A stretch of DNA of 64,000 nucleotides from Streptomyces fradiae (GCF_041270065.1 NZ_CP065958.1:6014001-6078000), one strand, 5' to 3'. Shown: positions 33,647 to 43,115, numbered from the stretch's first letter. Notes: generated from the letters alone by a model not told the origin. A program made the numbers and translations.

Positions 33647-33738
33647 ATCGTCAATTGCCCAGGGGGTGCCGATCACCCTTTCGTGTGCTTTTCACCAAAG
33701 ACCTCAAGGGGCACGGGAGCCACGCCGACAAAGGATGC

Positions 33739-34623
33739 GTGACTACCCTTGCGCACACGATGATGACCTCCGCCCGCCCCGTCGAGTCCGGCCTCGGCGC
33801 CCCGGGCGACCTCGACCGCTACCCCTACGCGGAGGCGCCCGGAGCCGACCGCGTCGGACCGCCCGTCTGGGAGGCGACGGAGGAGCTCGGCCGGGTCGGC
33901 CGCCGGGCCGCCGGCAGCCGCGGGCGCGGACTGCACGGCCAGCTCGTCCAGCAGCTCGGCCAGATGATCGTCTCCGGCGACCTCGGCGCCGACCGCCCCC
34001 TCGTCCCCGAGGAGATCGGCCAGCGCTTCGAGGTGTCGCGCACCGTGGTCCGCGAGTCGCTGCGCGTACTGGAGGCCAAGGGCCTGGTCAGCGCCCGCCC
34101 CAACGTCGGCACCCGGGTCCGTCCGGTCAGCGACTGGAACCTGCTCGACCCCGACATCATCGAGTGGCGCGCCTTCGGCCCGCAGCGCGACGACCAGCGC
34201 CGCGAGCTCAACCAGCTGCGCTGGACCATCGAGCCGCTGGCCGCCCGGCTCGCCGCCGGTCACGGCCGCGAGGACATCCAGCAGCGCCTCGCCGACATGG
34301 TCGAGATCATGAGCCACGCGTACGCGCAGGGTGACGGGATCACCTTCTCGCGCGCCGACGCCGAGTTCCACGCCCTGCTGATCCAGCTCGCCGGCAACCG
34401 CATGCTGGAGCACCTGTCCGGCATCGTCGGCGCCGCCCTCCAGGTCTCCGGCGCCCCCGCCACCGGCTGTGACCGGCCGAGCGAGAGCTGCCTCGCGCAC
34501 CACGCCCGGATCGTCGACGCGCTGGCCGCCGGCGACGCGAACGGCGCCGAGGCCGCCATGCGGCAGCTGCTGACCGTCCACCCCGAGGAGGGGCGCGTCG
34601 TGCCGGCCCCGCGCGGGAACTGA
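33739..34623 (+). CDS. whiH: WhiH, GntR/FadR-family sporulation regulator
   Basis: WhiH is needed for sporulation septation in aerial hyphae of Streptomyces. The 294-residue product starts at GTG 33739 (AAAGGA just before) and fits the known length. The winged helix is at about residues 60-130 (GLHGQLVQQLGQMIVSGDLG, then EEIGQRFEVSRTVVRESLRV and KGLVSARPNVGTRV). The C-terminal FCD-type helical domain (about 140-285) has acidic and His residues for metal or carboxylate binding (DAEFHALL and CLAHHARIVDAL). The adjoining hrdB gene is in the order seen in S. coelicolor. WhiH is thought to repress its own gene. Confidence 0.96.
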   Translation: MTTLAHTMMTSARPVESGLGAPGDLDRYPYAEAPGADRVGPPVWEATEELGRVGRRAAGSRGRGLHGQLVQQLGQMIVSGDLGADRPLVPEEIGQRFEVSRTVVRESLRVLEAKGLVSARPNVGTRVRPVSDWNLLDPDIIEWRAFGPQRDDQRRELNQLRWTIEPLAARLAAGHGREDIQQRLADMVEIMSHAYAQGDGITFSRADAEFHALLIQLAGNRMLEHLSGIVGAALQVSGAPATGCDRPSESCLAHHARIVDALAAGDANGAEAAMRQLLTVHPEEGRVVPAPRGN

Positions 34624-34999
34624 TCCGCCGACCGTGACCAGCAGCGCCGAGACGCACGCAGCGCGTGCCGCCGGACCCGAGCGGAGCCCGGGGACCACCG
34701 TCGTCCCCGGGCGCGCCGGGGTCGGGCGGCGCGATCTCGGGCCGTTCCGGATGTTTCATGGCGGATTCGCCGCAAATGAGGTGTGACTCGGGCCACGCGG
34801 ATTGGGCGTAACACTCTTCGAAGCCGCGCGATGACCTAAGAGGTGACAGCCGAGGAAGGAATACAGCAGCCGCTCACGGCGCTGTGCAGTTCCCCGGTCC
34901 AGCCCGCGCCGTCGGCACATTCCCGGCCGACGGTCGTCGGTCCCAGCCTGATCCAGGGCGGGGCCGGAAGCCGTTTTCCATCGTTCCGAGAGGTTGTTC
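34624..34999. other. hrdB upstream region
   Basis: The 376 bases between whiH and hrdB hold no gene. They contain a probable ECF-type promoter (34808-34834) and a leader of about 160 bases before hrdB. The stretch around 34745-34810 is clearly AT-richer than its flanks, as expected for a strong promoter. Confidence 0.6.
34808..34834 (+). promoter_or_regulatory. Candidate hrdB promoter of ECF sigma type
   Basis: GTAACA (34808-34813), a 15-base spacer and CGATGA (34829-34834) form an ECF-like pair. In Streptomyces the main hrdB promoter is read by the ECF factor ShbA; this match is from memory of that promoter class. Confidence 0.55.
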
Positions 35000-36544
35000 G
35001 TGTCGGCCAGCACATCCCGTACGCTCCCGCCGGAGATCGCCGAGTCCGAGTCTGTGATGGCGCTCATCGAGCGGGGAAAGGCTGATGGGCAGATCGCCGG
35101 CGATGACGTGCGTCGGGCCTTCGAGGCCGACCAGATTCCGCCAACCCAGTGGAAGAATGTTCTGCGCAGCCTCAATCAGATCCTCGAGGAAGAGGGTGTG
35201 ACGCTGATGGTCAGTGCAGCGGAGTCGCCGAAGCGCGCCCGCAAGAGCGTCGCAGCGAAGAGCCCGGCCAAGCGCACCGCCACCAAGACCGTCACCGCCA
35301 GGACGACCGTGACGAAGACCGTCTCGGCCGCCACCGCGGCCCCGGCGGCCGAGAGCGCGGATCCGGCCGACGAGGCCGGGGCGCCGGCCAAGAAGGCCGC
35401 GGCCAAGAAGACCGCCGCGAAGAAGACGGTGGCGAAGAAGGCCGCCGTCAAGAAGACCGCCGCCAAGAAGACCGCGGCGAAGAAGGACGACGAAGAGCTG
35501 CTCGAGGGCGAGGAGCTGCTCGAGGACGTCGCTCCCGGCAAGGACGAGGAGGAGTCCGAGGGCGAGAGCAAGGGCTTCGTCCTGTCCGACGAGGACGAGG
35601 ACGACGCGCCCGCTCAGCAGGTCGCCGTCGCCGGTGCCACCGCGGACCCGGTGAAGGACTACCTCAAGCAGATCGGCAAGGTCCCGCTGCTCAACGCCGA
35701 GCAGGAGGTCGAGCTCGCCAAGCGCATCGAGGCCGGTCTGTTCGCCGAGGACAAGCTGGCGAACTCCGACAAGATCGCCCCCAAGCTCAAGCGCGAGCTG
35801 GAGATCATCGCCGAGGACGGGCGCCGCGCCAAGAACCACCTCCTGGAGGCCAACCTCCGTCTGGTGGTCTCGCTGGCCAAGCGCTACACCGGCCGCGGCA
35901 TGCTCTTCCTGGACCTGATCCAGGAGGGCAACCTGGGTCTGATCCGCGCCGTCGAGAAGTTCGACTACACCAAGGGCTACAAGTTCTCCACGTACGCCAC
36001 CTGGTGGATCCGTCAGGCGATCACCCGCGCCATGGCCGACCAGGCCCGCACCATCCGTATCCCGGTGCACATGGTCGAGGTCATCAACAAGCTCGCCCGT
36101 GTGCAGCGCCAGATGCTCCAGGACCTGGGCCGCGAGCCCACCCCGGAGGAGCTGGCCAAGGAACTCGACATGACCCCGGAGAAGGTCATCGAGGTCCAGA
36201 AGTACGGCCGCGAGCCGATCTCGCTGCACACCCCGCTGGGCGAGGACGGCGACAGCGAGTTCGGTGACCTCATCGAGGACTCCGAGGCGGTCGTCCCGGC
36301 CGACGCGGTCAGCTTCACGCTGCTCCAGGAGCAGCTGCACTCCGTCCTCGACACGCTCTCCGAGCGCGAGGCCGGCGTCGTCTCCATGCGCTTCGGCCTG
36401 ACCGACGGCCAGCCGAAGACGCTCGACGAGATCGGCAAGGTCTACGGCGTGACGCGTGAGCGCATCCGTCAGATCGAGTCGAAGACGATGTCGAAGCTGC
36501 GTCACCCGTCCCGCTCGCAGGTGCTGCGCGACTACCTCGACTGA
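35000..36544 (+). CDS. hrdB: HrdB, principal RNA polymerase sigma factor
   Basis: HrdB is the housekeeping sigma-70 (group 1) factor. GTG 35000 gives [15 protein letters not shown], the known Streptomyces N-terminus, and 514 residues. After region 1.1 comes a Lys/Ala-rich repeat tract at about residues 130-160 ([17 protein letters not shown]) followed by an acidic tract; both vary in length between species. Regions 1.2-2.4 follow ([16 protein letters not shown], then [20 protein letters not shown] and [19 protein letters not shown]), then region 3 and region 4 with helix-turn-helix [21 protein letters not shown] strong terminator lies downstream. Confidence 0.98.
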   Translation: MSASTSRTLPPEIAESESVMALIERGKADGQIAGDDVRRAFEADQIPPTQWKNVLRSLNQILEEEGVTLMVSAAESPKRARKSVAAKSPAKRTATKTVTARTTVTKTVSAATAAPAAESADPADEAGAPAKKAAAKKTAAKKTVAKKAAVKKTAAKKTAAKKDDEELLEGEELLEDVAPGKDEEESEGESKGFVLSDEDEDDAPAQQVAVAGATADPVKDYLKQIGKVPLLNAEQEVELAKRIEAGLFAEDKLANSDKIAPKLKRELEIIAEDGRRAKNHLLEANLRLVVSLAKRYTGRGMLFLDLIQEGNLGLIRAVEKFDYTKGYKFSTYATWWIRQAITRAMADQARTIRIPVHMVEVINKLARVQRQMLQDLGREPTPEELAKELDMTPEKVIEVQKYGREPISLHTPLGEDGDSEFGDLIEDSEAVVPADAVSFTLLQEQLHSVLDTLSEREAGVVSMRFGLTDGQPKTLDEIGKVYGVTRERIRQIESKTMSKLRHPSRSQVLRDYLD

Positions 36545-36576
36545 TCGCCCGTCCCGCCAGGGACGCGACAGGCGTA

Positions 36577-36616
36577 CGAAGGACCCGGTTCCCCGTTCGG
36601 GGGGCCGGGTCCTTCG
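36577..36616 (+). terminator. Terminator after hrdB
   Basis: CGAAGGACCCGG (36577-36588) pairs with CCGGGTCCTTCG (36605-36616), and the inner CCCC/GGGG can extend the stem. It starts 32 bases after the stop codon. Confidence 0.85.
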
Positions 36617-36694
36617 CGCGTGAGTGCGGGTGCGCGGTGGGCAGGCCTGGACGACGCTGGGTGAAAAGATGTCAGCGGAGAGTCAGGAGGCTTC

Positions 36695-37513
36695 ATGCGT
36701 CGTCCCATCACCCGTGCCTTGACCGGAGTCCTGGGCCTGATCGCGGCGGCGGCCGGGCCGCTCGGCACGGCCGGGACCGCGCACGCCGACAGCGTCGTGG
36801 TCGGCGGGCAGCCGGCCGGGATCACCGAGTCGCCGTGGGTCGTGGCCCTGTCCAGCCGTGACCGGTTCGGGGGTACCCGGGCGGGGCAGTTCTGCGGCGG
36901 CGTCGTGGTGGCCCCCACCAAGGTGCTCACCGCCGCGCACTGCCTGGGCCGCGAGGTGCTCGGCGGGACGCCGGGGCAGCTGTCCGACTTCTCGGTGATC
37001 GCCGGACGCACCTCGCTGCGCGGGCACGGCGGCCGGGAGGTGCGGGTGGCGGACACCTGGGTGAACCCGGACTACGACCCGTCGACCAACTCGGGCGATC
37101 TGGCGGTGCTCACGCTCGCGAGGGCGCTGCCCGAGTCGTACGCGATCGAGCCCGCCCGCCCGGGCGACGCTGCGCTCGCGGAGGGCACGGCGGCCAACGT
37201 GTACGGCTGGGGCGACACGACGGGCAACGGGACGTACGCGATGTCGCTGCGCTCGGCGCGGGTGCGGGTGCTGCCGGACACGGCCTGCGAGCGGGCGTAT
37301 CCGGGCGGCGACGGTGCCGCGTACCGCGGCGACACCATGCTGTGCGCGGGGGATCCCCGCGGGGGCCATGACGCCTGTCAGGGCGACAGCGGCGGGCCGC
37401 TGGTGGCCCGGGGCCGGCTGATCGGCCTGGTGTCCTGGGGGAGCGGCTGCGGGCAGGCGGAGAACCCCGGTGTCTACACCCGGGTCTCGGCGCTGCTGCC
37501 GCGGCACTTCTGA
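36695..37513 (+). CDS. Secreted trypsin-like serine protease
   Basis: The protein has 272 residues with a Sec signal peptide; the likely cut is after AHA at residue 31. The mature part begins near VVVGGQP, like a trypsin after activation. The catalytic triad is His82 (LTAAHC), Asp135 (SGDLAVL) and Ser232 (CQGDSGGP). Asp226, six residues before the serine, predicts cleavage after Arg or Lys. Cysteines pair as in S1 proteases. The gene stands alone between hrdB and a small zinc protein, with its own AGTCAGGAGG ribosome site. Confidence 0.95.
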   Translation: MRRPITRALTGVLGLIAAAAGPLGTAGTAHADSVVVGGQPAGITESPWVVALSSRDRFGGTRAGQFCGGVVVAPTKVLTAAHCLGREVLGGTPGQLSDFSVIAGRTSLRGHGGREVRVADTWVNPDYDPSTNSGDLAVLTLARALPESYAIEPARPGDAALAEGTAANVYGWGDTTGNGTYAMSLRSARVRVLPDTACERAYPGGDGAAYRGDTMLCAGDPRGGHDACQGDSGGPLVARGRLIGLVSWGSGCGQAENPGVYTRVSALLPRHF

Positions 37514-37519
37514 AGGCAC

Positions 37520-37559
37520 GTACCAGAACGGCGCGTACGAGAACGGCGCGTACGAGAAC
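37520..37559 (+). repeat. Short tandem repeat after the protease gene
   Basis: The unit GAACGGCGCGTAC occurs about 2.5 times (CGTACCAGAACGGCG, CGTACGAGAACGGCG, CGTACGAGAACGGGC). It precedes the terminator. Confidence 0.7.
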
Positions 37560-37597
37560 GGGCGGCCACCCCCCTGAGACTGCGGGGGTGGCCGCCC
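37560..37597. terminator. Bidirectional terminator between protease and DUF7455 genes
   Basis: A perfect 14-bp GC-rich inverted repeat (37560-37573 and 37584-37597) with a 10-base loop lies between two convergent genes. Confidence 0.8.
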
Positions 37598-37647
37598 GTC
37601 GGCCGGTCGTCAGGAACCGGCCCGTGGCTCGTCGGGGATGCGAGGCG

Positions 37648-37878
37648 TCAGTGGTCGTCGCCCTGGGTGCGGGCCGGCACGTCGGTGAGCCGGTCCGTCT
37701 CATCCTGTATCTCTGCGGCGATCTTCTTGAGTTCCGGCTCGAACTTGCGCCCGTGGTGGGCACAGAAGAGCAAGTCACCGCCGCTGACAAGGACGACACG
37801 CAGGTAAGCCTGGGCGCCGCAGCGGTCGCAGCGGTCAGCGGCCGTCAGGGGGCTCGCGGGGGTCAGAACAGTAGTCAC
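37648..37878 (-). CDS. Small zinc-binding protein (DUF7455-like)
   Basis: The protein has 76 residues. Four likely zinc ligands are in CDRCGAQAY and FCAHHGRKF, about 22 residues apart, a short zinc ribbon. The tail is acidic and charged. It is a widespread actinobacterial family that I recall as DUF7455; the function is unknown. The small size and single zinc ribbon would suit a protein that docks on a larger machine. It is divergent from parE across 432 bases. Confidence 0.85.
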   Translation of the reverse strand: MTTVLTPASPLTAADRCDRCGAQAYLRVVLVSGGDLLFCAHHGRKFEPELKKIAAEIQDETDRLTDVPARTQGDDH

Positions 37879-38310
37879 GTCGCCTCTTCTCTAGCTCGAC
37901 GAGCTGTCGTACCAGGGTCAACATCCAACCAGGCCGAAAACGTTCCCGCTCGTGGCTTTTCCTCGAAACTTTTTCCCAAGGTGGCTGTCTGCTGCCGGTT
38001 GGCGGCGAATGAGCCGTATTGCTTCGCTCTACGGGTTTCGCATTGCTGTGTGTGGTCGTGCCCTCCCGGCGGGTTGCCGGTTGTTCATGAGGACGTGCCC
38101 GGAGCCTAAATGGTTCATGCCTGGAAGGGAACGTGATGTTCGCGTCACCCCATCGAGGGATCGAACATCCATACGACTCTGGACTAGCATGAAGATTCAG
38201 GAGGGTGGCGTGACAACGGCTCTACCAGGGCTCTGTACCCTCTGAACCGGTGCGGGCCGCCGTGCCTTACCCACCGGGCCAGATTTCAAATTCAGCGAGG
38301 AGCGAACCGC
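37879..38310. other. Intergenic region before parE
   Basis: This 432-base spacer is AT-richer than average and has no gene. It should hold the promoters of the small zinc protein and of parE. TAGCAT at 38186-38191 is a possible parE -10 element, and GCGAGGAGCG before 38311 is the ribosome site. AGCTCGACGAGCT (37893-37905) is a short palindrome near the zinc-protein start. Confidence 0.5.
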
Positions 38311-40428
38311 GTGACCGCCGAGACGTCCGTGCCGTCCAGTGCGCTGCTGACCGCAGACCGTGACGGTTCCAACTACACCGCTCGGCACCTGCTCGTCCTC
38401 GAAGGGCTCGAAGCCGTCCGCAAGCGACCCGGCATGTACATCGGGTCGACCGACAGCCGCGGCCTGATGCACTGCCTCTGGGAGATCATCGACAACTCCG
38501 TCGACGAGGCCCTCGGCGGCTACTGCGACCACATCGACGTCATCCTCCACGACGACGGCTCCGTCGAGGTCCGCGACAACGGACGCGGCATCCCCGTCGA
38601 CGTCGAGCCCAAGACCGGTCTGTCCGGCGTCGAGGTCGTCATGACCAAGCTGCACGCCGGCGGCAAGTTCGGCGGCGGCTCGTACGCGGCCTCCGGCGGT
38701 CTGCACGGCGTCGGCGCCTCCGTGGTGAACGCGCTCTCCGCCCGCCTCGACGTCGAGGTCGACCGCAACGGCGCCACGCACGCCATCAGCTTCCGCCGCG
38801 GCGTCCCCGGCATGTTCACCGAGCAGGGCCCCGACAGCCCCTTCGACCCGTCCGGCGGCCTCCTCAAGGGCAAGCGCGTTCCCAAGACCCGGACCGGCAC
38901 CCGCGTGCGCTACTGGGCGGACCGGCAGATCTTCCTCAAGGACGCCAAGCTCTCCCTGGACACGCTGCACCAGCGCGCCCGGCAGACCGCCTTCCTCGTC
39001 CCCGGCCTCACCATCGTGGTCCGCGACGAGCGCGACCTGGAGGGCATCGGCAAGAGCGAGGAGACCTTCCGCTTCGACGGCGGCATCAGCGAGTTCTGCG
39101 AGTTCCTCGCCCAGGACAAGGCCGTCTGCGACGTGCTGCGCCTCACCGGCCAGGGCACCTTCAAGGAGACCGTCCCGGTCCTCGACGACCGCGGCCACAT
39201 GACCCCGACCGAGGTCACCCGCGAGCTCGGCGTCGACGTCGCCCTGCGCTGGGGCACCGGGTACGACACCACGGTCCGCTCCTTCGTGAACATCATCGCC
39301 ACGCCCAAGGGCGGCACCCATGTGTCCGGCTTCGAGCAGGCGATCACCAAGACGGTCAACGAGGTGCTGCGCTCGGCCAAGCTGCTGCGCGTCGCCGAGG
39401 ACGACATCGTCAAGGACGACGCCCTCGAAGGCCTCACCGCCGTCGTCACCGTGCGCCTCGCCGAGCCGCAGTTCGAGGGTCAGACCAAGGAGGTGCTCGG
39501 CACCTCCGCGGCCCGCCGGATCGTGGCCACCGTGGTCGCCCGCGAGCTGAAGGCCTTCCTGACCTCCACCAAGCGGGACGCCAAGGCCCAGGCCCGCGCC
39601 GTCCTGGAGAAGGCCGTCGCCGCCGCCCGTACCCGGATCGCGGCCCGCCAGCACAAGGAGGCGCAGCGCAGGAAGACCGCCCTGGAGTCCTCCTCGCTGC
39701 CCGCCAAGCTCGCCGACTGCCGCAGCGACGACGTGGAGCGCAGCGAGCTCTTCATCGTCGAGGGAGACTCCGCGCTCGGCACCGCCAAGCTCGCCCGCAA
39801 CAGCGAGTTCCAGGCGCTGCTGCCGATCCGCGGAAAGATCCTCAACGTCCAGAAATCCTCCGTCTCGGACATGCTCAAGAACGCCGAGTGCGGAGCGATC
39901 ATCCAGGTCATAGGAGCGGGCTCGGGCCGCACCTTCGACATCGACGCCGCGCGGTACGGAAAGGTCATCATGATGACCGACGCCGACGTCGACGGCTCCC
40001 ACATCCGCACCCTGCTGCTGACCCTGTTCCAGCGCTACATGCGCCCCATGGTCGAGCAGGGCCGGGTCTTCGCCGCCGTGCCGCCGCTGCACCGGATCGA
40101 GCTGGTCCAGCCCAAGAAGGGCCAGGACAAGTACGTGTACACGTACTCGGACAACGAGCTGCGGCAGACCCTGCTCGAGTTCGAGCGCAAGGGCGTCCGC
40201 TACAAGGACGCCATCCAGCGCTACAAGGGCCTCGGCGAGATGGACGCCGACCAGCTGGCGGAGACCACCATGGACCCCCGCCACCGCACCCTGCGCCGGA
40301 TCAACATCGGCGACCTGGAGGCGGCCGAGCAGGTCTTCGACCTGCTCATGGGCAACGACGTGGCGCCCCGCAAGGAGTTCATCACCAGCTCCGCCGCGAC
40401 CCTGGACCGCTCGCGCATCGACGCCTGA
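38311..40428 (+). CDS. parE: Topoisomerase IV subunit B (ParE)
   Basis: ParE is the ATPase subunit of topoisomerase IV, which separates daughter chromosomes. The 705-residue product starts at GTG 38311. The GHKL ATPase has EIIDNSVDEALGG, DNGRGIPVD and GGLHGVGASVVNALS. The TOPRIM domain has EGDSALGTAK and DADVDGSH. The C-terminus has IQRYKGLGEMDADQL and PRKEFI, like type IIA B subunits. It is assigned to ParE and not GyrB because parC is encoded in the same window and this is the known second gyrB-like locus of Streptomyces. Transcription ends at a hairpin at 40469-40502. Confidence 0.95.
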   Translation: MTAETSVPSSALLTADRDGSNYTARHLLVLEGLEAVRKRPGMYIGSTDSRGLMHCLWEIIDNSVDEALGGYCDHIDVILHDDGSVEVRDNGRGIPVDVEPKTGLSGVEVVMTKLHAGGKFGGGSYAASGGLHGVGASVVNALSARLDVEVDRNGATHAISFRRGVPGMFTEQGPDSPFDPSGGLLKGKRVPKTRTGTRVRYWADRQIFLKDAKLSLDTLHQRARQTAFLVPGLTIVVRDERDLEGIGKSEETFRFDGGISEFCEFLAQDKAVCDVLRLTGQGTFKETVPVLDDRGHMTPTEVTRELGVDVALRWGTGYDTTVRSFVNIIATPKGGTHVSGFEQAITKTVNEVLRSAKLLRVAEDDIVKDDALEGLTAVVTVRLAEPQFEGQTKEVLGTSAARRIVATVVARELKAFLTSTKRDAKAQARAVLEKAVAAARTRIAARQHKEAQRRKTALESSSLPAKLADCRSDDVERSELFIVEGDSALGTAKLARNSEFQALLPIRGKILNVQKSSVSDMLKNAECGAIIQVIGAGSGRTFDIDAARYGKVIMMTDADVDGSHIRTLLLTLFQRYMRPMVEQGRVFAAVPPLHRIELVQPKKGQDKYVYTYSDNELRQTLLEFERKGVRYKDAIQRYKGLGEMDADQLAETTMDPRHRTLRRINIGDLEAAEQVFDLLMGNDVAPRKEFITSSAATLDRSRIDA

Positions 40429-40468
40429 CACCCGGGGCCGGACCCCGGCCCGCGCACACCTCCACCGG

Positions 40469-40502
40469 CCGGCCCGCCCGATACGACTTATCGGCGGGCC
40501 GG
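40469..40502 (+). terminator. Terminator after parE
   Basis: A 14-bp inverted repeat with one bulged C and loop CGACT lies 41 bases past the parE stop. Confidence 0.7.
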
Positions 40503-40629
40503 TCAGTCGTGCCCGGGGCCTCATCACCTGATGGAGTGAAGAAGGACGGGAGAAGAGTCCGGGATCCGCCCAGTCTGTCCATCCTTGGGCACGCGGCCGA
40601 AACGGTTCGCTGACAAGGAGAGTTCACCG

Positions 40630-41109
40630 GTGGAGAAGCACGACGGGAGCGGATCCGCGGAGGTGCGGATCGACGACCCCTGGTACGACGAGCTCGCCGC
40701 CGGCTGGGGCGAGCATGACGGGGACGGGACGCCGCCCGGCGCCGTCCCCCACCAGCAGGCCCCGGCCCCGGCCGACGGCCACAGCGCCGCGGACGTCTAT
40801 CTGGAGGTCCAGCGGAGCCCCGCCTTCCAGGAAGTGCGCCGCCGATACCGCCGCTTCGTCTTCCCGGCCTCGCTCGCCTTCCTGCTCTGGTACCTGGCGT
40901 ACGTCGTGGCCGCCACCGCCGCCCCCGGTCTGATGGCCCGCCCGGTGACCGGTGCGGTCAACGTCGCCATGGTCGCCGGACTCGGCCAGTTCGCCACCAC
41001 CTTCCTGCTGACCTGGGCCTACGCCCGGCACGCCCGGCTGCGCCGGGACCGGGCCGCGCTCGAACTGCGCTGGGACACCCAGGAGATGACCCGGGGGGTG
41101 CGGCGATGA
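40630..41109 (+). CDS. DUF485 small membrane protein, partner of the symporter
   Basis: The protein has 159 residues from GTG 40630 (AAGGAG upstream). Residues about 60-155 are the DUF485 domain: RSPAFQEVRRRYRRFVFPAS, then two membrane helices (LAFLLWYLAYVVAATAA and FATTFLLTWAYARHA). DUF485 proteins are encoded with acetate-type sodium symporters (YjcH with ActP). The stop codon overlaps the symporter ATG by four bases (ATGA), so the two are translationally coupled. The acidic first 60 residues are not part of the family core. Confidence 0.92.
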   Translation: MEKHDGSGSAEVRIDDPWYDELAAGWGEHDGDGTPPGAVPHQQAPAPADGHSAADVYLEVQRSPAFQEVRRRYRRFVFPASLAFLLWYLAYVVAATAAPGLMARPVTGAVNVAMVAGLGQFATTFLLTWAYARHARLRRDRAALELRWDTQEMTRGVRR

Positions 41110-42701
41110 CCGGAGACCACCAGACCCTGGCGCTGCTGCTGTTCAGCGCGTTCATCGCGGTCACCCTCGGCATCACCACCTGGGTCAGCCGCAACCGGCA
41201 CGGCTCCGCCGAGGAGTTCTACGCCGGCGGACGGCTCTTCTCGCCCCTGGAGAACGGATTCGCCATCGCCGGCGACTACATGTCCGCCGCCTCCTTCCTC
41301 GGCATCTCCGGCCTCATCGCGCTCTTCGGCTACGACGGCATGCTCTACTCCGTCGGCTTCCTCGTCGCCTGGCTCGTCGTGCTCCTGCTGGTCGCCGAAC
41401 TCGTCCGCAACTGCGGTCGCTTCACCCTCGCCGACGTCGTCGCCGCCCGGATGGCCGAGCGACCGGTCCGGATCGCCGTCGGCACCTCCTCCGTCGCCGT
41501 CTCCGTGCTCTATCTGGTGGCGCAGATGGTCGGCGCCGGCAGCCTGGTCGCCCTGCTGCTCGGCGGCACCAGCGACGCCGCCCGCGCCTGGACCGTGATC
41601 GGCGTCGGCGCGCTGATGGTCGTGTACGTGTCGCTCGGCGGCATGCGCGCCACCACCTGGATCCAGATCGTCAAGGCCGTGCTGCTCATGGCCGGCACCA
41701 TCGCCCTCACCGTGCTGGTCCTGCTGCGCTTCCACTTCGACGTCGACCAGCTGCTCAGCACCGCCGCCGAACGCAGCGGCCACGGCCGGGACTTCCTCGC
41801 GCCCGGGCTGCGCTACGGCGGCGACTGGACCGCCCGGGTCGACTTCGTCAGCCTCGGCCTCGCGCTCGTCCTCGGCACCGCCGGACTGCCGCACATCCTC
41901 TCGCGCTTCTACACCGTGCCCACCGCGCGGGCCGCCCGCCGCTCCGTCGTCTGGTCCATCGCCCTCATCGGCGGCTTCTACCTGATGACGATCGTCCTCG
42001 GCTTCGGCGCCGCCGCCCTCGTCGGCCCCGACACCGTCCGCGCCTCCAACGCCGCCGGCAACACCGCCGTGCCGCTGCTCGCCCTCGACCTCGGCGGCGG
42101 GGCCGGATCCACCGGCGGCACCGTCCTGTTCGCGGTCGTCGCCGCCGTCGCCTTCGCGACCATCCTCGCCGTGGTCGCCGGCATCACCCTCGCCTCCTCG
42201 GCCTCCGTCGCGCACGACCTCTACGCCTCGCTGCGCCGCCGCGGGAGCGCCAAGGAGCACAGCGAGGTGGCCGTCGCCAAGCTCGCCGCCGCGGGCATCG
42301 GGGTCGCCGCGATCGGCCTCGGCCTGCTCGCCCGCGACCTCAACGTGGCCTTCCTGGTCGGCCTCGCCTTCGCCGTCGCCGCCTCCGCCAATCTGCCCGC
42401 GCTGCTCTACTCGCTGTTCTGGCGGCGCTTCACCACCCGGGGCGCGGTCTGGTCGGTGTACGGCGGCCTCGTCCCCGCCGTGCTGCTCGTGGTGGTCTCA
42501 CCGGTCGTCTCCGGCAGCCCCGAATCGCTGTTCCCCGGCGTCGACTTCCAGCTCTTCCCGCTGCAGAACCCCGGGGTGGTCTCCATCCCGCTGGGCTTCC
42601 TCGCGGGCTGGCTCGGCACCGTGACCTCCCCGGAACCCCCGGACGAGGCCCGGCACGCCGAGACGGAGGTACGGGCGCTCACGGGCGCGGGAGCGGTCTG
42701 A
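41106..42701 (+). CDS. Sodium:solute symporter, acetate permease (ActP) type
   Basis: The protein has 531 residues and about 13 membrane segments. EEFYAGGRLFSPLENGFAIA, then GDYMSAASFLGISG, and the GTAGLPHILSRFYTV motif place it in the SSS family beside ActP. The coupled DUF485 gene supports transport of acetate or another short monocarboxylate. A CitA/CitB-like two-component system is encoded on the other strand after a 605-base repeat region, and may sense the substrate. The substrate is inferred from family and context only. Confidence 0.9.
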   Translation: MTGDHQTLALLLFSAFIAVTLGITTWVSRNRHGSAEEFYAGGRLFSPLENGFAIAGDYMSAASFLGISGLIALFGYDGMLYSVGFLVAWLVVLLLVAELVRNCGRFTLADVVAARMAERPVRIAVGTSSVAVSVLYLVAQMVGAGSLVALLLGGTSDAARAWTVIGVGALMVVYVSLGGMRATTWIQIVKAVLLMAGTIALTVLVLLRFHFDVDQLLSTAAERSGHGRDFLAPGLRYGGDWTARVDFVSLGLALVLGTAGLPHILSRFYTVPTARAARRSVVWSIALIGGFYLMTIVLGFGAAALVGPDTVRASNAAGNTAVPLLALDLGGGAGSTGGTVLFAVVAAVAFATILAVVAGITLASSASVAHDLYASLRRRGSAKEHSEVAVAKLAAAGIGVAAIGLGLLARDLNVAFLVGLAFAVAASANLPALLYSLFWRRFTTRGAVWSVYGGLVPAVLLVVVSPVVSGSPESLFPGVDFQLFPLQNPGVVSIPLGFLAGWLGTVTSPEPPDEARHAETEVRALTGAGAV

Positions 42702-42710
42702 CGGCTCGCC

Positions 42711-43115
42711 GCGCGAGGCGTGTCGAGGCCGTCGGCTGACCCGCCGGGCCTGCCGCCTGCCGCCTGCCGGCGCGGCCCGGTCGGTGACCGCGCGCGCCCC
42801 GAGTGCGGTCACGCGCCGCAGCGCCACCAAGGGGAACGCGGATCGCGGTGATCGCGTCGGTGTCGGCGAGCGCACCGCGTGCGGCGAGCCGAGGCCTCGT
42901 CCGGCCCGCCGGACCTGCCGCCTTCCGGCGCGGCCCGGTCGGTGCCCGCGCGTGGCCCCGAGTCCGGTCGCGCGCCGCAGCGCCGCCCAGGGGAACGCGG
43001 ATCGCGGTGACCGCATCGGTGTCGGCGGCGGCGAGCACACCGCGCGAGGCGTGTCGGCCGCCGTCTTCCGGCTCGCCGGACCTGCCGGAGGTGTCCGTCC
43101 CGGCGCGGTACGGCG
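42711..43115. repeat. Tandem repeats of about 165 bp, 2.4 copies
   Basis: Copies start at 42711, 42877 and 43042 (the last partial). They share landmarks such as GCGCGAGGCGTGTCG, CCGGCGCGGCCCGGTCGGTG and GGGGAACGCGGATCGCGGTG at a spacing of about 159-166. The region starts 10 bases after the symporter stop. The period is divisible by three, so several frames stay open, but none has a start signal or known product. It may be a decayed duplication or a repeat RNA. Confidence 0.75.

Noticed and set aside
35380..35500. Repeat array or frameshift inside hrdB
   Set aside because: The AAGAAG-rich tract encodes the Lys/Ala repeats normal for Streptomyces HrdB, and the frame stays open through it.
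34874..36505. 543-residue open frame antisense to hrdB
   Set aside because: It is a mirror of the hrdB codon pattern in GC-rich DNA, rich in Leu, Gly and Val runs, without a start signal or any recognisable domain.
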